DNA from: Actinostola sp. cb2023
Taxonomy: Eukaryota > Cnidaria > Anthozoa > Actiniaria > Actinostolidae
Assembly: GCA_033675265.1 (NCBI GenBank)
Contig: JAUJYZ010001422.1
Coordinates: 475,001 to 539,000, forward strand
Direction of reading: 5' to 3'
DNA length: 64,000 nt
The notes under the pieces are model-generated. The model saw only the letters and a program-made list of their open reading frames with translations. It had not been told where the DNA came from and did no database searches. The position numbers and the translations under genes were made by a program. Shown one piece after another: positions 1 to 29,000 of this stretch (positions within the stretch are counted from its first letter, which is position 1; each line of letters starts with the position of its first letter).

Positions 1-17861
<17,861 letters not shown>

Positions 17862-18510
17862 TTACACAATTTCGAGGAATAAAACGTTTGGTGGTATATT
17901 TTGTTCTGTTGAAAATAAAAGAGAAGTTTGGCTTGAGCTTGATATACGCAATATTTTTCAGTTTCAATTCTAACAATGCATGGAGAACAACGGGATAGTT
18001 TTTTTTTCTGGTTTCGAACCGGAAAGGCTAGCTTGTCTCACTGACTTCTGAACTAAACTGTTGTGTGCACCGATACACTAAAACCACTTATTTGCGGAAA
18101 TTGTAAAATATATTATGAACATTTAATTTTTAATGTGACACCATATTTTAATCAGCAAAAGACATAAATCATTAATATTGTTTTCGTCTTGTTTTCGTCG
18201 TATAAGTTAATTGTCTAAATATTCTTTATTATTTATCAAGTCAAAATATAGTTGCTGAAACATGCAGGCGTAATTATTTGAACTTCAGATTTGTCAGTTT
18301 AACTTTTTCAACCTTAAAGACTTTCTACCGAACGGAATGCTTTGTGGAAATTTCATAGTTATTGTTAATACAAGAAATAATTTATAACAGATAAAATAAA
18401 ATAAAATAAAAGAGTTTTTTTTTTTTTTTGAGAGGAGGCCTCCGCCACTGTAAAAGTGGTTTTCAGGACGGTCCTTATATAACATAAAAAAAAAATAATA
18501 ATAATACATA
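17862..18510. other. Region upstream of the receptor start
   Basis: Should contain the 5' UTR and promoter on the minus strand. No convincing core-promoter motif was recognised. It contains poly-A/T runs near 18,410 and 18,485 and no other element I can name. Confidence 0.4.
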
Positions 18511-18608
18511 TTGAAGCTAATTACGTATGCATGCTCTACTAAGTCACGCAACGAGTGACCAAACACTGTTTTCTGCACTATTTTCTGAAATAGTTCCCTA
18601 AAATCTAA
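18511..18608. repeat. Second copy of the 98-bp duplicate
   Basis: Same sequence as 13,481-13,578. Here it is preceded by an ataataataatacat run and followed by ataataagttatttatatat then caaaagcgctgtacaatgc, a tail-like motif. Confidence 0.85.
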
Positions 18609-18609
18609 T

Positions 18610-19760
18610 AATAAGTTATTTATATATACAACCTTTTCCTGTTAGCTCACAAAAGCGCTGTACAATGCACTAATTATGAATACAAAAAGTCAAAGTAAAA
18701 AAATATGAAAACAATAAAAAGAAAAGAAAAGAAAAACGAAAGACTAATCGTTATATCAAACTAACGAAATGATTGCATTGCACACTGTCGTATAAACTGG
18801 CGCTAAAGTGCTTTTATAAAATCATTTGGTACCTTCACAAGAATACTTTCAAGCATAAAAAAATATTTTTCTTAATTTAATCTGTCAGTGACAATATTTC
18901 ACAGTAACTTTTAATTTTGAATGTTTTCGGTTTATTTGAATGTTGTTGAAGACACGATTTCGTTTTAAATTAAGAAGAGGGGCTTTTTAAAGTATACCTT
19001 CATTGAAAGTTCTGTGTCTTTGTCAGCTGACGCTTAGCCCACTCCAGACCCTCTTTGGGACAGTTCAGTAAAATCTCGTGTGAGTGAGTGTGGAATATTT
19101 CACTTAACTCGGAGTTGCTTTAAGCACCTAAAACGTTAGGTGAAGGAAATGACACTATAAGCTGTTCGATCGAGGGAAAGATAAACTAGATGCTGTGGAT
19201 ACATACAGCTGCCATTTTGTTTGCCCAGTTTTACAGGATGTGTACAAAAGCACAGTATGCATATTAAGGAATTAAATATTCCAAGGAGACTACTGGTACC
19301 GACACTTCCACCTAAACCTATCATATGGTGAAACTTTAATTTTTTCATAAAGAATTAAATATGAGGAAGAAATGAAGAAATTTACAATATTAACCTAATT
19401 AACTGAGGAAACCAAAAACGTTACGACCATTAAGGTAAAATAAATGTTTACTCGGGACAATTTTTCACGATAAATTTTCGCGCAACAACGTATTTACTGA
19501 ACGGCAAAAAGAGGATTACGGTTAAGATCTTCCAGTGTTCCACGACGTTTTACAATGTTTACATATAGCGAAACAACGTTGCGAGACTCGGAAAACAATC
19601 GTCGTTCAGTAAAACTCATCTTGTAACCTGACCACCACTTAAACTCATAATGATCGATTGCCAACGATTAGACATATTTGCGAAATTAAATATAAATATT
19701 TACAACATGCAAGCCAATAATCAGCAATGGAATAATTGTTTCAGCACACAGTGTGCTGAA
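18610..19760. other. Unassigned intergenic sequence
   Basis: No recognisable gene or repeat end, apart from the coding-like block listed at 19,000-19,092. There is an A-rich stretch at 18,695-18,740. Confidence 0.4.
19000..19092 (-). other. Possible unassigned exon or gene remnant
   Basis: One minus-strand frame reads HTHSHEILLNCPKEGLEWAK then RQLTKTQNFQ and a stop. The composition (charged, with CPKEGLEWAK) looks protein-like and the flanks offer cacacgag as acceptor and AAG|GTATAC as donor. The donor falls just after the stop and I recognise no family, so it may be fortuitous. Confidence 0.22.
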
Positions 19761-19769
19761 ATTGACTTG

Positions 19770-20095
19770 CGTGGTTTGAAAACGAGAAGAAAAAAGGAAG
19801 GAGATTGACTTGCAGTATTTTTTGTTACCGAAATATAACCGAAGTGATTTGAAAACTGAGAAGAATAAAAGGAAGGAGATTGACTTGCAGTATTTTTTGT
19901 TACTGAAATATAACCGAAGTTGTTTGAAAACTGAGAAGAAAGAAGGAAGGAGATTGACTTGCAGTATTATTTGTTACTGAAATATATAGCCGAAGTTGTT
20001 TGAAAACTGAGAAGAAAAAAGAAAGGAGATTAACTTGCAGTACTAAGAACGATTATGAACATTTGTTACTGAAATATAACCGAGTTGTGGTTAGT
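19770..20095. repeat. Four ~75-bp tandem repeats
   Basis: Unit contains gtttgaaaactgagaagaa, aggaaggagattgacttgca and ttgttactgaaatataaccg. Repeat starts are 74-76 bp apart. The last unit has an extra ctaagaacgattatgaac piece. Confidence 0.9.
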
Positions 20096-20284
20096 TCAAT
20101 TATTTGCGACATTTTGTCCATAATTATTATAATTAAAGTCATCTGGATTAGTAGAATTAAAGTAATCCAAAAGCAAAAAAAATAAATAAATATGTGGGAT
20201 ACTTTTTTTCCGACTTCCTCTTTCGCCATACATGTTTTGTCGATTCTTGTTGTAGCAAATTCATTTCCGAGATATATTTTTCAC

Positions 20285-20716
20285 TACAGTAAAAACCCGC
20301 ATAAAAGAACCCCTGTTTTTCCAAGTCAGGCTGAAATGGTTCTTATATATTGGGTGTCTAGTGAGAAATCAGGCTGAATAGGTTCTTAACAGGTTCTCAT
20401 TTACAGGGACAAAAAACAATTATTGTTCCTGATACAGTATGGTGTATTTCCTTACTGATTTGTTTTAATTAGTGAACTATTGACCCTGAAAGGTCTAATA
20501 TTCACACTAAACATTAACAACCCAACTGTAAATATAATATTTCTGCATATTCAGCACCGACTGTACCTGTGTGTTCTGAGCATTAGTCATTTTTCACATA
20601 AGAACCTGCTTCATTTGACAGGCTGAACTGCTTCTTATATATTGGGTGCTTAATTGGCTAAATTTCAGCCTGGAGGTTCTTAATCTGCAGTTTCTTATAT
20701 GCGGGTTTTTACTGTA
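20285..20716. mobile_element. 432-bp TA-flanked Tc1/mariner-type MITE
   Basis: TA|CAGTAAAAACCCGCATA at the left and the complement TATGCGGGTTTTTACTG|TA at the right. Sub-terminal aggctgaa(a/c)t and ttcttatatattgggtg recur in both halves. No ORF. Confidence 0.85.
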
Positions 20717-20778
20717 ATGAATTTAATAAAGAAAAACCTTGAATCGGTACGGCATAACTAATTTTTTTTTTCCATCTG

Positions 20779-21084
20779 AATAGACCTTTTTACCGATACG
20801 GCGGCCATTTTGGATACTATTGTTTTGGCTAGAACATTATGGGATGCTCAGGGTGCAAATGACCCAAAAACTGTTGAGAGTGGAGTCGCGTCAATATAGC
20901 CATAGTGTTGTATGACTTAATATCTACATGTGTTGTGTATTGTTGTATAATTGTGTACAAATTCATTGCTTTAAATTAGGTTTTCGTAGTTTTTCATGGC
21001 CAAATGGTTACTAGCTTGCACCCTGGGCATTCCATAATTTCTCCATAATTCAAGATGGCCGCCTTATCGGTAAAAAGGTCTATT
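20779..21084. mobile_element. 306-bp MITE with YY1-like ends
   Basis: Left aatagacctttttaccgata then cggcggccat; right atggccgcct then tatcggtaaaaaggtctatt. TA occurs inside each end, and an inner gggtgcaa / ttgcaccct pair is also inverted. Confidence 0.85.
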
Positions 21085-21276
21085 GTTCAGAGTCCTGATT
21101 GTACCGACTTTTAGCGTGACATTGTCAATGTCGGTGACTGCATGATCATTTAATTTGTTTGATAACATACAAGAACACGAAGTTGTTTCCCATTCAAAAT
21201 ATATCTGTTTTATATTCAAACAAATGTACTCGCGAAATTATCGCTGCCGATATCCTGATATAGCAGAGTCTTCTTT

Positions 21277-21719
21277 TAAAGTGCAACTAACCCCTATGAG
21301 ATTGTTTTAAAAATCTATTCAATATAAGCTGAATAGTTGGTGGGTTAAGTATTTTGTGATTTGAACCTTCCGTTTATGAGTTATAGAGGTTTGAAATCTC
21401 AATATGCAAATTTGATGACGTCTACTAAGTAATTTGCCATAACTTATTTAGACATTTTCAAGAAGAACTTAATTTTTTAAAAAGACTGTGAAAATATTCT
21501 GTAAGTTTTCAAAAGCCAATAATCAGCACAAGGGCGTTTTTTTTTTGTATAATAAATGATTCCTTAGTAGACGTCATCAAATTTGCATATTGAGATTTCA
21601 AACCTCTATAACTCATAAACGCAAGGTTCAAATCACAAAATACTGAACCCACCAACTATTCAGCACATATTGAATAGATTTTTAAAACAATCTCATAGGG
21701 GTTTAATAGTTGCACTTTA
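21277..21719. mobile_element. 443-bp foldback element
   Basis: The arms extend for about 165 bp: taaagtgcaacta(a)cccc at the left matches ggggtttaatagttgcactt at the right. The arms also share tttaaaaatctattcaatat, cataaacg-type and aatatgcaaatttgatgacg blocks. The loop is about 100 bp. Confidence 0.9.
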
Positions 21720-21800
21720 TAAATTTACAAAATGAATAAAATGCATTTCAACAACAAACTTGCCAATACACTCGTTTGCAGAAACGTTGTAGTATACATT

Positions 21801-21945
21801 TAGAGTGCAAACCATATGTCCGTGAAATAGTACTATTACTAAATAGTACTAAATAGTGTTATCTCCATTGTTTTCTATTGTTTCATCAGTGCTATTTAGT
21901 ACTAATTAGTTAGTACTGTTTCACAGACATATGGTTTGCACTCTA
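21801..21945. mobile_element. 145-bp palindromic MITE (family B)
   Basis: tagagtgcaaaccatatgtc at the left and gacatatggtttgcactcta at the right, with imperfect agtactaaatag/ctatttagtact inner arms. Confidence 0.88.
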
Positions 21946-22479
21946 TACAAATATCTAATGAGATACAAGATATCTAATGAGATGCGAAGTGTGAAATATC
22001 ACTTAATTATTTCTTCTAATATATCAGAATCATCAATTTTCGATTAGTATTGCATCCAGCAAGGCTGAAAACAATAATTTTCAGCACTATTTGTGCTTAA
22101 ACAGTTGTATTTTAGCATGTTTAACATTTTGCATCTCACTAGATATTTGTATATTTGAAATGTATACTACAACTTTTCAGCAATCGACTGTATATATTGA
22201 AATGATATAGTTATCTTATATTTTGAAATATATTTGTTTAGAAATTAAATACTGCATGAACCTATCATTAAAAAAATATGTTATGCTTAGATATCTTAAT
22301 AAACCTTTTTTTGGCCACTACTATGCATCCAATTTCAAAAGGAGAAGAAACGTAATGATGAAATATTACAAAAAATAACTTATTTATTATGAAAAGGTTA
22401 TAAAACACAATAATAAAGTTTGGATATAAATAAAATATCAAAAATGAGCATGCATGCTTTCCAATTATCAGCCGGACGC

Positions 22480-24927
22480 AAGCACATTAACAAACGAAAA
22501 AGGCCTTATATCACTGTGAAAACGAGCCTGACGCAAGTATAAGTACAAGTACTAGGCGTTATATCACTGTGAAAACGGGCCTAACGCAAGCATAAGCGCA
22601 AGTACTAGGCGTTATATCACTGTGAAAACGGGCCTGACGCAAGCATAAGCGCAAGTACTAGGCGTTATATCACTGTGAAAACGGGCCTGACGCAAGCATA
22701 AGCGCAAGTACTAGGCGTTATATCACTGTGAAAATGGGCCTGACGCAAGCATAAGTGCAAGTACTAGGCGTTATATCACTGTGAAAACGGGCCTGACGCA
22801 AGCATAAGCGCAAGTACTAGGCGTTATATCACTGTGAAAACGGGCCTGACGCAAGCATAAGTACAAGTACTAGGCGTTATATCACTGTGAAAACGGGCCT
22901 AACGCAAGCATAAGTACAAGTACTATAGGCGTTATATCACTGTGAAAACGGGCCTGACGCAAGCATAAGCGCAAGTACTAGGCGTTATATCACTGTGAAA
23001 AACGGGCCTGACGCAAGCATAAGTACAAGTACTAGGCGTTATGTCACTGTGAAAACGGGCCTGACGCAAGCATAAGCGCAAGTACTAGGCGTTATATCAC
23101 TGTGAAAACGGGCCTGACGCAAGCATAAGTACAAGTACTAGGCGTTATATCACTGTGAAAACGGGCCTAACGCAAGCATAAGTACAAGTACTATAGGCGT
23201 TATATCACTGTGAAAAACGGGCCTGACGCAAGCATAAGCGCAAGTACTAGGCGTTATATCACTGTGAAAATGGGCCTGACGCAAGCATAAGTACAAGTAC
23301 TAGGCGTTATGTCACTGTGAAAACGGGCCTGACGCAAGCATAAGCGCAAGTACTAGGCGTTATGTCACTGTGAAAACGGGCCTGACGCAAGCATAAGTAC
23401 AAGTACTAGGCGTTATATCACTGTGAAAACGGGCCTAACGCAAGCATAAGTACAAGTACTATAGGCGTTATATCACTGTGAAAACGGGCCTGACGCAAGC
23501 ATAAGCGCAAGTACTAGGCGTTATGTCACTGTGAAAACGGGCCTGACGCAAGCATAAGCGCAAGTACTAGGCGTTATATCACTGTGAAAATGGGCCTGAC
23601 GCAAGCATAATACACGATACTAGGCGTTATGTCACTGTGAAAACGGGCCTGACGCAAGCATAAGCGCAAGTACTAGGCGTTATTTCACTGTGAAAACGGG
23701 CCTGACGCAAGCATAAGTACAAGTACTAGGCGTTATATAGTCACTGTGAAAACGGGCCTAACGCAAGCATAAGTACAAGTAAAGTTTATCATTCTGAAAA
23801 CGGGCCTGACGCAATCACATAAGCGCAAGTACTAGGCGTTATATCACTGTGATAATTTCAAAATGGGCCTGACGCAAGCATAAGTACAAGTACTAGGCGT
23901 TATGTCAATTGTGAAAACGGGCCTGACGCAAGCATAAGCGCAAGTACTAGGCTTTTTATATCACTGTGAAAATGGGCCTGACGCAAGCATTGTGTACAAG
24001 TACTAGGCGTTATGTCACTGTGAAAACGGGCCTGACGCAAGCATAAGCGCAAGTACTAGTTTTTATGTCACTGTGAAAACGGGCCTGACGCAAGCATAAG
24101 TACAAGTACTAGGCGTTATATCACTGTGAAAACGGGCCTAACGCAAGCATAAGTACAAGTACTATAGGCGTTATATCACTGTGAAAACGGGCCTGACGCA
24201 AGCATAAGCGCAAGTACTAGGCGTTATGTCACTGTGAAAACGGGCCTGACGCAAGCATAAGCGCAAGTACTAGGCGTTATATCACTGTGAAAATGGGCCT
24301 GACGCAAGCATTTCCACAAGTACTAGGCGTTATGTCACTGTGAAAACGGGCCTGACGCAAGCATAAGCGCAAGTACTAGGCGTTATGTCACTGTGAAAAC
24401 GGGCCTGACGCAAGCATAAGTACAAGTACTAGGCGTTATATCACTGTGAAAACGGGCCTAACGCAAGCATAAGTACAAGTACTATAGGCGTTATATCACT
24501 GTGAAAACGGGCCTGACGCAAGCATAAGCGCAAGTACTAGGATTTTATATCACTGTGAAAATGGGCCTGACGCAAGCATAAGTACAAGTACTAGGCGTTA
24601 TGTCACTGTGAAAACGGGCCTGACGCAAGCATAAGCGCAAGTACTAGGCGTTATATCACTGTGAAAATGGGCCTGACGCAAGCATAAGTACAAGTACTAG
24701 GCGTTATATCATAAGTACAAGTACAAGTACTAGGCGTTATGTCACTGTGAAAACGGGCCTAACGCAAGCATAAGTACAAGTACTAGGCGTTATATCACTG
24801 TGAAAACGGGCCTAACGCAAGCATAAGTACAAGTACTAGGCGTTATATCACTGTGAAAACGGGCCTAACGCAAGCATAAGTACAAGTACTAGGCGTTATA
24901 TCACTGTGAAAATGGGCCTGACGCAAG
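22480..24927. repeat. 53-bp tandem array, left segment
   Basis: About 46 units of ggcgttatatcactgtgaaa / acgggcctgacgcaagcata / agcgcaagtacta. Two main variants (agcgcaag and agtacaag) alternate in blocks, suggesting higher-order units. Around 23,590-24,070 several units carry odd insertions (ttatatagtcactg, aagtaaagtttatcattctg). The motifs match the left arm of the hairpin MITE at 4,767. Confidence 0.95.
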
Positions 24928-25603
24928 CTCAAGGTACTTAAGGCCTGGTTCAAAAAGGCACTTTGGAAAATCACATTTATTGTAATAACTCGCTACCCTT
25001 GTTTACTTAGGCACTCATATTTAGGCATAAGGTTATATACACGAATTGTGACAATTTTGTTATAAACATTGTGACGTCATGTGGTCACGTGACCTTTTGG
25101 CTGAAAATATAGTTTTTCTTAAATGCGGTCGCGAATTCAATTCACAATGAAATAGTTTTTACGTAATAGCGTTAAGGATAACTGGTTAAAAAAGATAGCG
25201 TCGAGAAAACCTCGCTCCGAGTTATAGTTTAAGAGAAAACTACCGAAATATAATCTGATGAAATGGTCACGTGACCTCTTTTCCACAATATTCGCCTTGC
25301 AAAAAGCGGGAGGTTTTCTAAACGAACGTTAATAGATGATCATAAACGTGATTATACACACCTATTTGCTTTCACTTTCCTCTTAAACTGGCGACCGCAT
25401 TTTATTTTTTATTTTCAAAATTATTTGTCACGTGGTTAACCACGTGATACGCTGTTTTGGATTTTATTCACTTAAATGAGTAGAGGATGTAAAACTCTAA
25501 AGGTATGCCAATTTTTGTGATGTTTAGTCAAAATGATTAGACATTATAATTTTTTTCGTTTTTCTGGTATTTAAGGCTTGAACCAGGCCTTAAGTACCTT
25601 GAG
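24928..25603. mobile_element. 676-bp DNA element with 26-bp perfect TIRs splitting the 53-bp array
   Basis: Starts CTCAAGGTACTTAAGGCCTG then GTTCAA and ends with the exact complement. Removing it and one AG dinucleotide restores an intact array unit (gacgcaag|cataagcg), so the target duplication appears to be AG. The interior is AT-rich with several (t)cacgtg(a) motifs and no ORF of note. Confidence 0.9.
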
Positions 25604-25915
25604 AGCATAAGCGCAAGTACTAGGCGTTATGTCACTGTGAAAACGGGCCTGACGCAAGCATAAGCGCAAGTACTAGGCGTTATATCACTGTGAAATTGGG
25701 CCTGACGCAAGCATAAGTACAAGTACTAGGCGTTATATCACTGTGAAAATGGGCCTGACGCAAGCATAAGCGCAAGTACTAGGCGTTATATCACTGTGAA
25801 AACGGGCCTGACGCAAGCATAAGCGGAAGTACTAGGCGTTATATCACTGTGAAAACGGGCCTGACGCAAGCATAAGTACAAGTACTAGGCCTTATATCAC
25901 TGTGAAAACGGGCAA
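25604..25915. repeat. 53-bp tandem array, right segment
   Basis: About six further units of the array, in the same phase and orientation as the left segment. Confidence 0.93.
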
Positions 25916-26065
25916 GTAGAAGCGCAAGGATCAACTCTTTTCTATTTGTTAGTTTTATATATATTTGTGTTGGCCCGTTTTCACACGTATAATTCAAGTT
26001 CCGTGCTTTTGCGCTTGTGTTTGTGCTCATATTTGCGTCGTAGTGACAACCAGGCTCAAGTATTC
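25915..26065. mobile_element. Right arm of the hairpin MITE that hosts the 53-bp array
   Basis: tttgtgttggcccgttttca, then gcttttgcgcttgtgtttgt and tttgcgtcgtagtgacaacc then aggctc. It is the inverted counterpart of the tandem units and of the right arm at 4,860-4,930. Confidence 0.65.
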
Positions 26066-26250
26066 ATTGTGAAAATACTAAAAAAAACATAATGCAACCA
26101 TAGTCATACAATTGTTAATACTGAAGCGATTGTTCATGCAAACGTTACCTTTCTTCCTCGATAATTCCGCTCACAACTGATCCCCTAGTTAAGAACAAAG
26201 TCATTCACCAAAGTCAGCTGCCACAAACGAAACACATCATTACATCTCAC

Positions 26251-26336
26251 CGTGGTTTTAATCAGTGCCAGTTTATATTGTTGATCTACGATAGTGTTGT
26301 CATGACAACATACAATAACAAATCTCATATTTTTTC
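26251..26336 (-). CDS. Exon of an ANF-receptor-type ligand-binding domain
   Basis: Acceptor attttcttccag|GA, donor ACG|GTGAGA. Reads KNMRFVIVCCHDNTIVDQQY then KLALIKTT. The R-(V/F)-(I/F)-V-x-C-C-x-x-D strand followed by a helix resembles periplasmic-binding-type extracellular domains of receptor guanylate cyclases and related receptors. The exon opens with two bases of a split codon, which does not fit the upstream exon unless one base is missing from its A-run. Family call tentative; could be a pseudogene. Confidence 0.5.
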
Positions 26337-26399
26337 CTGGAAGAAAATTTGTAAATAGACAAAAATAAAGCCTGCAAAAATAAGCATTTCGAGGCACTA

Positions 26400-26740
26400 A
26401 CAATGATTAGAATTAGTGCTAGCGGTTTTTCTGATTCCACTAATTACAGAAAAACATTTTTGGTGTGAGTGTAAAAACATCAGAAAAACAGTAACTTCGT
26501 AAATAATGTTTCGTTAACGTTTTCGTTAAATGTAACTGATAATTTTTTCCCATATACGAAATTAATTTTTTCTGCATTGTGAAAACATTAAAAAAACATT
26601 AATTTCGTAACGTTTCGTTGGCGCTCTTGTTTCCATTCGTGAAAAAAGTATTCAAATGTATAACTGCGATTTTTTCGGCCCCATATACGAAATTAAGTTG
26701 CAGTGTTAAAATAACAGTCAATCACATACACAATTCTTAC
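26400..26740. repeat. Degenerate direct repeats in the intron between the two ANF-like exons
   Basis: (t)gtgaaaa(c/a)at(c/t)a(g/a)aaaaaca, taatttcgtaa and catatacgaaatta(a/t) occur two or three times each between 26,460 and 26,700. No exon recognised. Confidence 0.45.
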
Positions 26741-26822
26741 CACTTTTAAGAAATCATTGTTATCTTCAGAGACGTTCTGTAATTTTTCGCGATCGATTTT
26801 CAATGGAATTATCTTAATATTT
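26741..26822 (-). CDS. Upstream exon of the same ANF-receptor-like gene
   Basis: Acceptor agagtatacag|A, donor GTG|GTAAGA. The only open frame reads NIKIIPLKIDREKLQNVSED then NNDFLKV, ending in phase 0. In receptor cyclases a D-F-L-x-x-(I/V)-K segment precedes the R-F-V-I-V-C strand, so the order fits the 26,251 exon. Further exons upstream or downstream were not found. Confidence 0.45.
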
Positions 26823-26829
26823 CTGTATA

Positions 26830-27670
26830 CTCTTTCAGATTAAAATATATATAGAATCATTAGAGCGAAAAAATAACAAGGCTTCCAAACTTTAAGCACA
26901 CAAATACATGCAAGAGGATTAACCACTCACTCGGTGAAAGGTTATATATGGCGTCGAGTCCATTAAATAATGATTGCTGACCTCTGTTAATTTTCTAATC
27001 TTAAGAGTGATCTATAATTACATAAAAATGGACGTCAAACATCCATTAAAACTAGAAACCGTTTAAGGGTTTTAATTACAAGCTATTTCAACGGAAGGGA
27101 AATGACATCAATGGAAGTTCATTCAGTATGACTTATTACCATTTTGACTGAAAAGGAACTTCTTTTGTATTTTATTATTATTATTTTTAAATCAACACAC
27201 TTTTTTACACATCAGTGCAAACAACAGTTTTCATCAGAAAATTGATCAAAAGGAACGTCATTAATGCCCTTGATGAAATGGTTGTAGGCGATATTAATCT
27301 ATAAACACCTGCAACCCTATGTTGTTCAGTTGTCGGTGTATATCGTACAAAAGAAGTTAGTGAGATTGCTTAATCATAGTTAACAGAAAGGAATGGCTTT
27401 GAAATCCAGCAAACATCACTGATTGTTCTGCGTTTTTGTTCAATTTTTTTCCACCGTGACAGTGCACAAATAAATTAAATATAAGAAAACATGATTTTTA
27501 CAAAACTTGTCAAATTTCTCGCGCGCTGATTGGATAAGAACAAGACAAAATTCTTGATAAGAGCATGTAGAATGGCGTTTCGCTCGCGCACGGAACCAGC
27601 GCGCGCTTGAATCAGTTTTTCTTTCAAATTTATTTGTCGTTTTGGGAGCCTTTTCCGCTTTCCTGAGTAA
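26830..27670. other. Unassigned sequence
   Basis: No confident gene. A 102-codon minus-strand frame at 27,440-27,748 shows no conserved motif and overlaps a transposon-like inverted repeat, so I do not call it a gene. Confidence 0.4.
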
Positions 27671-27678
27671 ATATTGTT

Positions 27679-28090
27679 GTAAAAAAAACAAATCGAACAT
27701 GGTTTTCCATTGTCTGTACTTTAATCGACAATACGCTCGTTGTTCCACTTGAGTTTGAACATTTTATGGCGTCATCCGTTGTCGATAATAATAATAATAA
27801 AAATAATAAATAACATTTATATAGTGCCTTAACTATTAAAATATTCTAAAACGCTTTACATTGACGATACTAATTAAAAGTGTAAAAAAGAAAAAAGAAA
27901 CCTAGAAAACTATAAAATATATATAAATTAAGATAAACTATTATTATGAAAAATAAATCAATTAAATTTAGAATGAATCTCATATAGAATAAAAATGTAT
28001 AAAAATGTTGTCTATTGTCTTTGTACTCTAATTAGTTGCGTTCTTGAATAAGAGTACAGACAATGAAAAACCATCTTCGATTTGTTAATC
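27679..28090. mobile_element. Inverted-repeat element with SINE-like interior
   Basis: caaatcgaacatggttttcc then attgtctgtact at 27,690-27,720 is inverted at ~28,046-28,080 (agtacagacaatgaaaaacc then atcttcgatttg). Between them lie ataataataataaaaataat then acatttatatagtgccttaa and acgctttacattgacgata, a retroposon-tail-like motif. Confidence 0.55.
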
Positions 28091-28616
28091 AGCCAATAAA
28101 ACGCTCAAACATAGCATTTGAGTCTAAAACAAAATATTGTGCACAGTCAATGTCACGTGATGGCCCTACTCAACATTTGTTAATCAGCCAATAAAAGCTA
28201 AGGATCTATACGCTCAAACATAGCATTTGAGTCTAAAACAAATTATTATGCACAGTCAATGTCACGTGATGGCCCTACTCAACATTTGTTAATCAGCCAA
28301 TAAAAGCTAAGGATCTATACGCTCAAACATAGCATTTGAGTCTAAAACAAATTATTATGCACAGTCAATGTCACGTGATGGCCCTACTCAACATTTGTTA
28401 ATCAGTCAATAAAAGCTAAGGATCTATACGCTCAAACATAGCATTTGAGTCTAAAACAAATTATTATGCACAGTCAATGTCACGTGATGGCCCTACTCAA
28501 CATTTGTTAATCAGTCAATAAAAGCTAAGGATCTATACGCTCAAACATAGCATTTGAGTCTAAAACAAAATATTGTGCACAGTCAATGTCACGTGATGGC
28601 CCTACTCAACATTTGT
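28084..28616. repeat. Five 109-110-bp tandem repeats
   Basis: Unit: aatcagccaataaaagctaa, ggatctatacgctcaaacat, agcatttgagtctaaaacaa, cacagtcaatgtcacgtgat and ggccctactcaacatttgtt. The first unit lacks gctaaggatctata. Each holds CACGTG. Confidence 0.93.
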
Positions 28617-28708
28617 CAGACCTTTTGAAGTTTACGGGACTTCATACAATATACCCATTTGGTAATTACCCCGTTTACAAGTAGCCGCCGTTCAAGAGCA
28701 GACTATAT

Positions 28709-29000
28709 CATAGAGTGCAAACACAAAAGTCATGAAACAGTGTTAACAGTTAAGCCGAATCTACACGAGCAAGTTTTCCTTGACAAGTTTTCCTTGACAA
28801 GTTTTCCTTGACAAGTTTTCCTTGACAAGGAAAACTTGCTCGTGTAGACGACAAAAACATCGCCAATTTTTCCTTGTCAAGGAAAACTTGCTCGTGTAGA
28901 TGACAAAAAAATTTCAAATTTTCCTTATCAAGGAAAACTTGTCAAGGAAAACTTGTTCGTGTAGATGCGGCTTTAATTAGCACTAAATAGTGCAATGTCT
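28709..29000. mobile_element. Family-B MITE copy interrupted by a second hairpin element
   Basis: Left half atagagtgcaaac...catgaaacagt and right half attagcactaaatagtgcaa resemble the 21,801-21,945 element. They are separated by the inserted hairpin at 28,751-28,975. Confidence 0.6.
28751..28975. mobile_element. Hairpin element with internal 14-bp tandem repeats
   Basis: Ends taagccgaatctacacgagc and gtagatgcggcttta (complementary). Near the left end aagttttccttgac is repeated four times, and the complementary tcaaggaaaacttg follows. TTAA occurs at both boundaries, so a TTAA target is possible. Confidence 0.75.

Noticed and set aside
22480..25915. CRISPR-like array at the 53-bp repeats
   Set aside because: Units are contiguous with no variable spacers and derive from a transposon arm.
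27440..27748. 102-codon minus-strand ORF
   Set aside because: No motif, signal peptide or splice support; part overlaps a transposon-like inverted repeat.
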